A stretch of 64,000 nt of DNA from Ciceribacter lividus (lineage in GTDB: Bacteria > Pseudomonadota > Alphaproteobacteria > Rhizobiales > Rhizobiaceae): the NCBI RefSeq assembly GCF_003337715.1, contig NZ_QPIX01000007.1, forward strand, positions 238,014-302,013, given 5' to 3'. The first letter of the stretch is position 1. Every line of letters begins with the position of its first letter. Positions 49,004-57,131 of the stretch are shown here, piece after piece. The position numbers and the translations under genes are program-made. The notes under the pieces were generated by a model. It searched no databases. It saw only the letters and a list, made by a program, of their open reading frames with translations, and was not told the DNA's origin.

Positions 49004-49339
49004 ATGCCTCTGCGTCCGCCCCCTCTGTCGACCTCCGTGGCCGGCGGCAGTCCACTCAGCGCCCTCGAATACGAGCTCATGGCTGAAAAAGCCGACGCCT
49101 TGGCCCGTGCGGGGGTGAGAGTCGAGAAGGCGCTGGAGGCCCTCAGAGCCTGTCCAGCCATCCCGGAAAATACCAGCGAGCGCCGGAGGCTTCTCGAAGA
49201 GGCCGCCGACCTCGTCTGGTCATTTCTTGTCCAGCGGGAAATCTGCGGCTTTCGCAGCCAGGCCGACGCGATCAAGCGCTATGATATCCCGCACGAAGTG
49301 ATGATCCGGTTGGGTGCCGCGAGCAGGCCCACGAAGTGA
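49004..49339 (+). CDS. Conserved small helical protein (DUF6665-like)
   Basis: 111 residues from the ATG at 49004, preceded by GAGGAAGGAAG; an in-frame ATG at 48941 has no ribosome site. The protein is soluble and mainly helical: SALEYELMAEKADALARAGV, then DLVWSFLVQREICGFRSQAD and the conserved-looking YDIPHEVMIRLGA end. I recall similar short rhizobial proteins under a DUF number (6665) but am not certain. No function is known. It is convergent with the RNase D gene. Confidence 0.7.
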   Translation: MPLRPPPLSTSVAGGSPLSALEYELMAEKADALARAGVRVEKALEALRACPAIPENTSERRRLLEEAADLVWSFLVQREICGFRSQADAIKRYDIPHEVMIRLGAASRPTK

Positions 49340-49412
49340 AAGTGACCTTCGTCAGACTTTCCAAACTGCCCGCTGATGGCGGGAGCTGGGAACGCAGCTC
49401 GCCAACCGCAAA

Positions 49413-50039
49413 TCAGCTGTGTGCGAAGATATCCGTCTCTTCCCATCCGAGAAGATCGAGTTTGGCCCGCGTGGGCAGGAACTCGAAGCAGGCCTCGGCA
49501 TGCTCCATCCGGCCGTCTCGGATCAGGCGCTCGGTGAGCTTGTCGCGCAATGCGTGCAGATAGAGCACATCGGATGCCGCATATTCGAGTTGCGCCGGCG
49601 AGAGCATTTCGGCCGCCCAATCGGATGACTGCTGTGCCTTCGAAATATCGACCTCGAGCATCTCCTTGAGATTGTCCTTGAGACCGTGGCGATCGGTATA
49701 GGTGCGCGAGAGCCGCGAAGCGATCTTCGTGCAGAAGACCGGTGCGGTCGTTACGCCGAAGGTGTGGAAGAGAACGGCGATATCGAAGCGCCCGAAGTGA
49801 AAGATCTTCTGGCGTTCCGGATCGGCGAGCATCGCCACGAGATTGGGCGCCTCGGTCTGTCCGGCCGCGATACGAATGATATCCGCCGCCCCGTCACCGG
49901 GCGAAAGCTGGACGACACAAAGGCGGTCTCGCCGCGGCACCAGTCCGAGCGTCTCGGTGTCGATGGCGATCGCGCCCGTATAGCGGCCAGCATCGGCGGC
50001 GGATATGTCACCTTCGTGATAGCGGATCGTCGGGGCCAT
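49413..50039 (-). CDS. rnd: Ribonuclease D, short form
   Basis: 208 residues covering only the 3'-5' exonuclease domain, without the HRDC domains of E. coli RNase D; this short form is usual in rhizobia. DEDD residues are in AIDTETLGL, HFGRFDIAVL and YAASDVLYLHAL. It trims 3' ends of tRNA and other stable RNA. It stands alone; the sulfatase-superfamily gene ends 80 bases away on the same strand. Confidence 0.9.
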   Translation of the reverse strand: MAPTIRYHEGDISAADAGRYTGAIAIDTETLGLVPRRDRLCVVQLSPGDGAADIIRIAAGQTEAPNLVAMLADPERQKIFHFGRFDIAVLFHTFGVTTAPVFCTKIASRLSRTYTDRHGLKDNLKEMLEVDISKAQQSSDWAAEMLSPAQLEYAASDVLYLHALRDKLTERLIRDGRMEHAEACFEFLPTRAKLDLLGWEETDIFAHS

Positions 50040-50119
50040 CCATGTCTCCAGCGTGAGCAGTTGTCGTGTCCGGCTGGCTATAGCCCAAAGCGCGCCGTCG
50101 CTCTACCGGTTTCGTGATG

Positions 50120-51640
50120 TCACGATCGCCGCGGTCGACTGACAGGACCTTCTTCGGTGAGCTCGACATAGGCAAGTGTCTGGTCAAGATGGCTGGCTCG
50201 CAACGAGAGCAGCTTCTCGGCATAGCGTAGCCGGATCGTGGCATATGCCGGGTCATCGGCAACGTTCTGCAGTTCCATCGGGTCCCTCGCGAGATCGAAG
50301 AGCAGAGGCGACAGGCCTGCGAAGTGCACGTACTTGAATGCCTCGTCGCGAATGACGGCGAGATTGCAGCGACTGGAAGGGAGGCCGAAATGGTCCTCTG
50401 CAGTGCCCGTTGCGACCTCGCGGAAATCGAACTCCCAGAAGGCGGCATCGCGCCAGCCGGCGGGTTGCGCGTCCTCGATAAACGGCAGAAGCGACGCGCC
50501 GTCCTGATGGTTGCGCGGTTCAACGCCGAGGCGTTCGCACAGGGTGGGCATGATATCGGCAGCCGAGGTAAAAGCGTCGACCTGTCGCCCGACTGCGGTC
50601 GCCTGCGGGTCTCGGACGACAAGCGGAATATGATAGCTTCCTTCATGGAAGCCGCCCTTTCCGAGAAGCCAGTGATCCCCCATCATCTCGCCGTGGTCGG
50701 AGGTGAATATGATGATCGTCTCGTCCCAGCGGCCGCTTTCGCGCAGGGCGGAGAATATTCTTCCGAGTTGGGCATCGACTTCGGCAATCATGCCGAAATA
50801 GACGGCACGAATGACATCGAAATCCTTCTTGCTCCAATCGGAAACAAGTCCCGAAGCGCCATAGACGAAGCTCGACTTGCCGAGGAACTCGTGACCATAG
50901 GCAAGCAACGGGTGAAGCGCCCGTTCGTCCTCGCGCCGGGCCGCCCTCGCATAGGCCGGGCCGTCGCCAGGCACAAACATCTCATTGTAAGGAGCCGGAA
51001 CGCAGAAGGGCGGATGTGGTCGGAGAAATGATACGTGCGCAAACCAGGGCGCGTCCTGCTGCTCCATCCAGCGGAGGAAGCTCTCCGCGAGGAAGGCTGT
51101 CTGCGTCTCCTCCGCGTCATAGTCCGGCGCCCCGTTGTTCGCATCGCAACCGTCTTTGTCTCCCGTCCGGTGGACGTCGCGGGTGAACGCCGCCGCATGT
51201 CCGCGGCTCCGGAGCCAGCTCAGCCAATGCTTCTCGTTCTCAAGCAGGATCTGGCCGGTCGTAAAACCGGGCAAGACCCCCTCGTAAGTCGTCAGATGCG
51301 GATCGTTCCGATGAAGCGTCCTCGGGTCGGGCGAAACGTCGGTGTAGCCAAAGAGGGTCGGATCGTAACCTGCGCGCCGTGCAGCCAGCGCAATGTTGTC
51401 GAAACGCGCGTCCAGCGGCGAACCATTGCGGCAGACCCGATGATTCATCTGGTAAAGCCCCGTGTAGATCGAGGCCCGTGCGGGCGAGCAGGGGGCGGCG
51501 CCAGCGTAGTGCCGCCGGAACAGGACGCCCTCCGCCGCCAGTCGATCGACATTGGGTGTCCGCACCACCGGATGACCGACCGACGAAAGGCAGTCGCCAC
51601 GCCACTGGTCGGCGGTCACGAGCAAAACATTGGGCTTCAT
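50120..51640 (-). CDS. Sulfatase / phosphonate monoester hydrolase-like enzyme
   Basis: 506 residues from the ATG at 51640 (MKPNVLLVTADQWRGDCL). The metal-binding Asp lies in VTADQWR. The formylglycine motif is CSPAR, so Cys would be oxidised by a maturase. TSDHGEMMGDH and KGGFHEGSYHIPLVV complete the active site. The order and the YQMNHRVCRNGSPLD and DPRTL segments resemble Rhizobium PMH, a promiscuous phosphonate and phosphodiester hydrolase, more than choline sulfatase. No signal peptide is seen, so the enzyme is cytosolic. The substrate is undecided. Confidence 0.87.
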   Translation of the reverse strand: MKPNVLLVTADQWRGDCLSSVGHPVVRTPNVDRLAAEGVLFRRHYAGAAPCSPARASIYTGLYQMNHRVCRNGSPLDARFDNIALAARRAGYDPTLFGYTDVSPDPRTLHRNDPHLTTYEGVLPGFTTGQILLENEKHWLSWLRSRGHAAAFTRDVHRTGDKDGCDANNGAPDYDAEETQTAFLAESFLRWMEQQDAPWFAHVSFLRPHPPFCVPAPYNEMFVPGDGPAYARAARREDERALHPLLAYGHEFLGKSSFVYGASGLVSDWSKKDFDVIRAVYFGMIAEVDAQLGRIFSALRESGRWDETIIIFTSDHGEMMGDHWLLGKGGFHEGSYHIPLVVRDPQATAVGRQVDAFTSAADIMPTLCERLGVEPRNHQDGASLLPFIEDAQPAGWRDAAFWEFDFREVATGTAEDHFGLPSSRCNLAVIRDEAFKYVHFAGLSPLLFDLARDPMELQNVADDPAYATIRLRYAEKLLSLRASHLDQTLAYVELTEEGPVSRPRRS

Positions 51641-51971
51641 GCGGGAAACACTCCGAACGATGTATAACAGCGGGCCGGCAGCCGCGCCGTTCGCCACAAT
51701 CCTCTCGATCATCACCTCTGGCAAACGGAAAAATGCAGGTGAAACACGCGATAGGAGGTCCGGCGACGGGCGAGCCATGCGTGTTTGGCAGGTGGGCAAC
51801 GACGCAGCCGCCCGTTTTCTTTCCCGCTCAGCCGAATATCCTGTCCGACATTCGCCTTTCTCGGGCCCGATGATGACCTGACACGCAGCACAGATCACAA
51901 GCTATGCATCGATCGCACTGCTGCGTTGCAGCAAATGCGCTGTTCATCCAAAGCGATACGGATATATTCCA
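51641..51971. promoter_or_regulatory. Upstream region of the sRNA, with a palindrome and promoter
   Basis: No gene is seen. TGCTGC-GTT-GCAGCA at 51919-51933 is a perfect 6-bp inverted repeat, suited to a dimeric regulator. Downstream, GTTCATC near 51942 and GATATATT at 51961-51968 could be the -35 and -10 boxes of the sRNA, giving a start near 51972. I recall that LsrB, a LysR-type regulator, controls the related NfeR1 of S. meliloti, but whether this palindrome is its site is unknown. Confidence 0.5.
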
Positions 51972-52096
51972 GATCATCGAAGCGACGCACTCCTCCTCCC
52001 AGCGTCGTCAGATAGGATCGGCAATACTCCTCCTCCTCCCAATTGCCGATCAAGTTTGAGAGCCCAGCGCACCTCCTCCCGCGCTGGGCTCTTTTC
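51972..52096 (+). ncRNA. alpha-r14 family small RNA (NfeR1/Smr14-like)
   Basis: Three hairpins in a row, each exposing a pyrimidine loop complementary to the Shine-Dalgarno sequence. Hairpin 1 has stem CGACGC/GCGTCG (51983-52007) with CTCCTCCTCCC in the loop. Hairpin 2 has a 10-bp stem GATCGGCAAT/ATTGCCGATC (52016-52051) with the same motif. Hairpin 3 is the terminator, AGCCCAGCGC/GCGCTGGGCT (52061-52090), loop ACCTCCTCCC, then TTTT. Length about 125 bases and the triple motif match the rhizobial alpha-r14 family. Such RNAs repress translation of many mRNAs, including transport genes. Confidence 0.85.
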
Positions 52097-52252
52097 ATTT
52101 TGTCGGCCAACGTCACCATCCTGTAACCTTTGATCCTCCGGGCGAGCCGTACTTCGTTCCGCCGCAGGAACCTGCGGGCAGTTGAGCGCGTTCGCTGCTC
52201 GACCTATAAAGACGTCGAGACCAAGCGACCACAGCGGGAGGATCAGAAGGGC

Positions 52253-53683
52253 ATGGCTGCAAAATTCGGAACGAGCGGGCTCCGCGGTCTTTCGACCCAA
52301 CTCGTGGGAAGCGTGTCCGCGCTCTATGCCACGGCCTTTGCCCGGTTCCTTGTCGGCTCGAACCACCTGCCCGCCGGCGGGGTGGTGGCAGTGGCTCGCG
52401 ACTTCCGCGAATCGAGCCCCGAGATTGCTGCGACGGTCATGGCGGCGATCCGTCGGGCCGGTCTCGTCCCGGTCGACTGCGGCTGGATTCCGACGCCCGC
52501 GCTCGCACTCTACGCCCAAAAGATCGGTGCGGCGGCGGTCATGGTCACCGGTTCACATATTCCCGCCGACAGAAACGGGATCAAGTTCTACCGGCCGGAC
52601 GGCGAAATCGACAAGGACGACGAGGCGGCCATCACCCGCCTTGCGGCAGAGCTTGCGCGTGACGAAGCCGCCAACAGGGTCGAAAGAGGAATGGGCGAAA
52701 ACCAGGAAGCCGCGGCGACGGAGTTGTTTCTGGAACGCAATCTCTCGGTTCTGCCAAGCGGTGCACTCGAGGGGCTGCGGATCGGCGTCTATGAACACAG
52801 CAGTGTCGCCCGTGACATGATGACGACTGTCTTCGGGCAATATGGCGCGACCGTCGTTCCACTCGGTCGCTCCGAAACGTTCATCCCGGTCGATACCGAA
52901 GCGGTCTCCGCAGAGACGGAGGCCTTGCTCCTGAAATGGTCTGTCGACCACAGGCTCGACGCGATCATTTCGACCGACGGCGACGGTGACCGCCCGCTGG
53001 TGGCGGACGAAACCGGGCGCCCACTCCGTGGTGACCTCCTCGGGCTGGTCACTGCACATTACCTCCATGCAACGACGGTCGTGACGCCCGTTACATCCAA
53101 TTCCGGCATCGAGTCGATCGGTGGATTCGAGGTGATTCGAACCCGCGTAGGCTCTCCTTTCGTCATTGCCGAGATGAACAGGGCGCTGACCCGAGGCGAC
53201 AAAGGCGTGATCGGCTTCGAAGCCAATGGTGGCACGATGCTGGGCTCCACCTTCGAAATCGATGGGCGAGCCATCGCGGCCTTGCCGACCCGCGACAGTT
53301 TCCTGCCGGCGCTGACGATCCTCGGTTCTGCCGTCGCGAACAGATGGTCGCTTTCGCAGCTCGTCGACAGGTACGATCTCCCGATTGCCCTCAGCGACCG
53401 AATTGAGAATTTCGCCGCCGAGCGAAGTGCCGCTTTGATGGACCATCTGCGGCACTCGAGTGAGACACTTTCAAGCTTCCTTGCCCCCGTCGGAAAGGTG
53501 AAATCGTCGACCGACATCGATGGACTTCGCGTCACGCTCGACGACGGACGAGTGATCCACTTCCGCCCGTCGGGGAACGCACCCGAGATGCGCTGCTATG
53601 TCGAAGCACCGACGGCGGAAGCGGCGCAGGGGCTGCTGCGACAGGGGCTTGAAGCCATTCGGGCCTGGCAACCCGCGAACTGA
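52253..53683 (+). CDS. Phosphomannomutase / phosphoglucomutase family protein
   Basis: 476 residues. The four alpha-D-phosphohexomutase landmarks are present: catalytic serine loop TGSHIPADRNGIKF, metal loop STDGDGDRPLV, sugar loop GFEANGGTMLGS and phosphate loop FRPSGNAPEMRCYVEA. Such enzymes interconvert hexose 1- and 6-phosphates for polysaccharide synthesis. The ATG at 52253 begins MAAKFGTSGLRG, the family start. The TGA at 53681-53683 is followed immediately and in frame by the ligase fragment. Confidence 0.93.
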   Translation: MAAKFGTSGLRGLSTQLVGSVSALYATAFARFLVGSNHLPAGGVVAVARDFRESSPEIAATVMAAIRRAGLVPVDCGWIPTPALALYAQKIGAAAVMVTGSHIPADRNGIKFYRPDGEIDKDDEAAITRLAAELARDEAANRVERGMGENQEAAATELFLERNLSVLPSGALEGLRIGVYEHSSVARDMMTTVFGQYGATVVPLGRSETFIPVDTEAVSAETEALLLKWSVDHRLDAIISTDGDGDRPLVADETGRPLRGDLLGLVTAHYLHATTVVTPVTSNSGIESIGGFEVIRTRVGSPFVIAEMNRALTRGDKGVIGFEANGGTMLGSTFEIDGRAIAALPTRDSFLPALTILGSAVANRWSLSQLVDRYDLPIALSDRIENFAAERSAALMDHLRHSSETLSSFLAPVGKVKSSTDIDGLRVTLDDGRVIHFRPSGNAPEMRCYVEAPTAEAAQGLLRQGLEAIRAWQPAN

Positions 53684-54562
53684 GTGCTCTATTCCCGCTC
53701 CGGCGACGATATATCGACTGCCTTTCCCGACGTGGTCGACTCGGCCCTCTTCGAAGGGGTCATTGACGGCGAGCTTCTGGTGGGCGGCACGTCTCGGTCG
53801 GGAGAGCCGACGAGGACGTTCTCCGACCTTCAGCAGCGGTTGAATTGCAAGAGCGTATCGTCCCGCATGATGCAGGACTATCCTGCCTTCCTGCGCGCTT
53901 ATGACGTATTGTTCGAAGGGAAGGAGGATGCCCGTGGAGAAGTGTTCCTCGCCCGACGTGAACGGCTCACGCGCCTGATTGATCAGGCGCCGGAGGAGCG
54001 TTTCGACCTCTCACCGATTGTGCCCTTCTCCAGCTGGGAGGAGTTGGAAAGACACAGACGCAATCCTCCCGATCCGGTCATCGAGGGCGTCATGATCAAA
54101 CGCCTCGACAGCACCTACAAGGCGGGACGCGTCAAAGGTCCGTGGTTCAAGTGGAAACGCGAGCCGCTGAACGTCGATGCCGTGCTGATGTACGCGCAGC
54201 GAGGGCACGGCAAGCGCTCCAGCTACTATTCAGACTTTACGTTCGGCGTGTGGACGGCGGGCGAGGACGGAGACACGCTGGTCCCCGTCGGGAAGGCCTA
54301 TTTCGGTTTCACCGATACCGAACTGGACGTGCTCGACCGTTACGTCCGCCACAATACCGTCGACCGCTTCGGCCCCGTACGGGCGTTGCGCGCCGAGCCC
54401 GACCATGGCTTCGTCGTCGAGGTCGCCTTCGAGGGAATCAATCGTTCGACCCGGCACAAGTCAGGTGTCGCCATGCGTTTTCCCCGCATTGCGCGGTTAA
54501 GGACAGACAAGCTGCCGCGCGACGCCGACCGCCTGGAAACGCTCGTGAGGCTGATTGGCTGA
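53684..54562 (+). pseudogene. Truncated ATP-dependent DNA ligase, C-terminal half
   Basis: 292 codons matching the second half of bacterial ATP-dependent ligases of the exonuclease-associated type. The part present starts LYSRSGDDIS and includes DGELLVGG (motif III region), VIEGVMIKR (motif IV), GPWFKWKR (motif V) and the OB-fold. Lost are about 240 residues with the nucleotidylation lysine (KxDGxR), so ligase activity is impossible. The first codon is a GTG abutting the phosphomannomutase TGA in the same frame, with no ribosome site. The remainder is uninterrupted, so the deletion may be recent. No partner exonuclease or helicase gene is nearby. Confidence 0.8.
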
Positions 54563-54687
54563 CGGGTTTTATCAAACGGCGCTACCACGCAAAAGCGCAG
54601 ACGAGCAGAAACCCGGTTGCACTCGGGCGGACATGGGTGCATTTTCGCCTCACACGCGACTACCGAAAGAAACGAAAGGCAACCGAA

Positions 54688-55467
54688 ATGTACCTTACTG
54701 GTCGGCAGGCCGAGATCGTCGAAATGGCAAAAGCCAATGGGCGCGTGCTCGTCGAGGAGTTGGCGCTGCGTTTCTCCGTGACACCGCAGACGATCCGCAA
54801 AGACCTGAACGACCTCTGCGACGCGCGTGTTTTGTCACGTATCCACGGCGGAGCGACACTTCCGTCCGGCACCGTGAACATGAAATACGAGGCTCGCCGG
54901 CAGATCGCCGCCCAAGAGAAGCAGGCTATCGGCATCGCCGCCGCGAAGCTCATTTCCAACAATGCCTCGCTATTCATCAACATCGGCACGACGACGGAAG
55001 CAGTCGGAGAAGCTCTCGCGGGCCATCAAGAACTGATGATCATTACCAATAATATCAACGTTGCCAATAAGTTGAGACTTCTTCCAGCGATTGAAGTGGT
55101 CATTGCCGGCGGCGTCGTCCGCGCTTCCGACGGCGGTATCGTCGGGGAGGCGGCCGTCGATTTCATCCGACAGTTCAAGGTCGACTACGCCGTGATCGGG
55201 GCCTCCGCCATTGATGCTGACGGCGCCCTTCTCGACTATGACTTCCGCGAAGTGAAAGTGGCGCAAGCGATCATAGCCAATGCTCGTCACGTCATTCTCG
55301 TTGCGGATTCGACGAAATTCGAACGCACCGCACCCGTCCGTATCGGCCATCTTTCCCAGGTCCATACCTTCATAACCGACCACTGCCCTCTCGAATCCAT
55401 CCGGCGGATTTGCTCGGAGAACAATGTCGAACTGATCGAAGCTCCAGCCGCGGGCAACGCGGCATAG
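54688..55467 (+). CDS. glpR: DeoR-family glycerol regulon repressor
   Basis: 259 residues. The N-terminal DeoR helix-turn-helix is VEELALRFSVTPQTIRKDLN; the effector domain has NIGTTTEAVGEAL, IGASAIDADGALLDYDFRE and LVADSTKFER. Position directly before glpD and the glycerol transporter genes identifies it as GlpR, which releases DNA when glycerol 3-phosphate binds. The start is the ATG at 54688 (MYLTGRQAEIV). It is transcribed in the same direction as its target operon. Confidence 0.9.
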   Translation: MYLTGRQAEIVEMAKANGRVLVEELALRFSVTPQTIRKDLNDLCDARVLSRIHGGATLPSGTVNMKYEARRQIAAQEKQAIGIAAAKLISNNASLFINIGTTTEAVGEALAGHQELMIITNNINVANKLRLLPAIEVVIAGGVVRASDGGIVGEAAVDFIRQFKVDYAVIGASAIDADGALLDYDFREVKVAQAIIANARHVILVADSTKFERTAPVRIGHLSQVHTFITDHCPLESIRRICSENNVELIEAPAAGNAA

Positions 55468-55485
55468 AAGCGCGAAAACTTTCGT

Positions 55486-55549
55486 TTGACATTCGATTTG
55501 TTTTCAATTTAATTGTCTTGTGTTTTCGCAATTGCACTAATTTGTGCAA
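55486..55549 (+). promoter_or_regulatory. glpD promoter and candidate GlpR operator
   Basis: TTGACA at 55486-55491 and TTAATT at 55509-55514 are spaced by 17 bases, a good vegetative promoter. The region is AT-rich compared with its surroundings. TTGCAC-TAATTT-GTGCAA at 55532-55549 is a perfect inverted repeat just downstream of the expected start point, a sensible place for repression by GlpR. TTCG/TTTTC direct repeats nearby resemble DeoR-type half-sites as well. Confidence 0.6.
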
Positions 55550-55569
55550 TGCGCAAAATTTCGGGGAAA

Positions 55570-57090
55570 ATGGTGGTCCAAGGGCTTTACGACATCTTCG
55601 TTATTGGCGGCGGCATCAATGGATGTGGTATCGCGCGAGACGCTGCGGGGCGAGGATATTCGGTCGCGCTGGCGGAGATGAACGATTTCGCTTCGGGTAC
55701 CTCATCCGGCTCGACGAAACTGATCCATGGCGGATTGCGCTACCTTGAGTACTACGAATTCCGCCTCGTGCGGGAGGCGCTGATGGAGCGCGAGGTGCTC
55801 TGGGCCATGGCACCTCATATCATCTGGCCTTTGCGCTTCGTCCTTCCCTTCCAGAAGGGCGGCATTCGCCCCGCCTGGTTGATCCGGCTCGGCCTTTTCA
55901 TCTATGACCACCTGGGTGGGCGGAAGCTCCTGCCTGCAACGGCGACGCTCGACCTGCGCCGTGATCCGGCCGGCCGCCCCCTCAAGCCGCTGTTTGGCAA
56001 GGCGTTCGAATATTCCGACGGCTGGGTGGACGACGCTCGCATGGTCGTTCTCAATGCCCGCGACGCCGCCGACCGCGGCGCCCGCATCTTCAACCGCTCC
56101 CGCGTCGTATCCGCGCGACGGACCGCAGAGTGCTGGTCGATAGACATCCAAGATCGCGAAAGCGGAACTGTCACCACTGTCAGAGCCCGCATGCTCGTGA
56201 ATGCCGCCGGCCCATGGGTCGACAAGGTGCTCTCCGAGGCTGTCGGCAACAAGGGGGCGCACAATGTCCGCCTTGTTCAGGGGAGCCATATCGTCGTCAG
56301 GAAGAAGTTCGATGGCACGCGTGCCTATTTCTTCCAGAATCCCGACAATCGCATTATTTTCGCGATCCCGTACGAGCGCGATTTCACGCTGATCGGTACG
56401 ACGGACCGCGACTATACCGGCGATCCACGCGACGTGAGGATAACGCCGGAAGAGATCAACTATCTCTGTTCGGCGGCAAGCGAGTACTTCGCCGAACCGA
56501 TTCGCAGTGACGACATCGTCTGGTCATATTCAGCTGTTCGTCCGCTCTACGACGACGGAGCAAGTAAGGCGCAAGAGGCGACCCGGGACTACGTCCTGAA
56601 AGTCGAAGGGAATACGGGCGAGGCGCCGCTGCTCAACGTCTTCGGGGGCAAGCTTACGACCTACCGGCGGTTGGCCGAGCACGCAGTAGAAAAGATCGGC
56701 GAAAAGATCGGCGTCAAAGGAACACGGTGGACCGCGCGCAGCAATCTGCCCGGCGGCGACTTTGCTCCGACCGACTACGCGGCGGAAGTGCGCAGACTCA
56801 AGGAACACTATCCATTCCTCAATGAGCGCCACGCAGAGCGCCTCGTCCGTTCCTACGGTACGCGTGCGCATGACCTGCTGGGCAGTGCGACGACAATAGC
56901 GGATCTCGGCCGGCACTTCGGCCACGACCTCTACGAGTGCGAAGTCCGCTGGCTCATGATACAGGAATGGGCCCGGACGTCCGAGGACGTGCTGTGGCGG
57001 AGGACGAAGCTGGGGCTCAGGCTCTCGCAGGAAGAAGCGAAGAATTTGGAGGAGTACATGGCTGCCGTTCCGGCGAAGTTGGCCGGATAA
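55570..57090 (+). CDS. glpD: Aerobic glycerol-3-phosphate dehydrogenase
   Basis: 506 residues. The FAD-binding N-terminus has DIFVIGGGINGCGIARDAAG; SSGSTKLIHGGLRYLE and FGGKLTTYRRLAEHA are GlpD signatures. The enzyme oxidises glycerol 3-phosphate to dihydroxyacetone phosphate at the membrane and passes electrons to quinone. The ATG at 55570 follows GGGGA closely; an in-frame ATG at 55549 is possible. It heads the operon with the ABC transporter genes, the first of which starts 42 bases later. Confidence 0.94.
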   Translation: MVVQGLYDIFVIGGGINGCGIARDAAGRGYSVALAEMNDFASGTSSGSTKLIHGGLRYLEYYEFRLVREALMEREVLWAMAPHIIWPLRFVLPFQKGGIRPAWLIRLGLFIYDHLGGRKLLPATATLDLRRDPAGRPLKPLFGKAFEYSDGWVDDARMVVLNARDAADRGARIFNRSRVVSARRTAECWSIDIQDRESGTVTTVRARMLVNAAGPWVDKVLSEAVGNKGAHNVRLVQGSHIVVRKKFDGTRAYFFQNPDNRIIFAIPYERDFTLIGTTDRDYTGDPRDVRITPEEINYLCSAASEYFAEPIRSDDIVWSYSAVRPLYDDGASKAQEATRDYVLKVEGNTGEAPLLNVFGGKLTTYRRLAEHAVEKIGEKIGVKGTRWTARSNLPGGDFAPTDYAAEVRRLKEHYPFLNERHAERLVRSYGTRAHDLLGSATTIADLGRHFGHDLYECEVRWLMIQEWARTSEDVLWRRTKLGLRLSQEEAKNLEEYMAAVPAKLAG

Positions 57091-57131
57091 GGCGCATGTG
57101 GTCCCGTCGGTGAGGAGGCACGGGAACCGTA

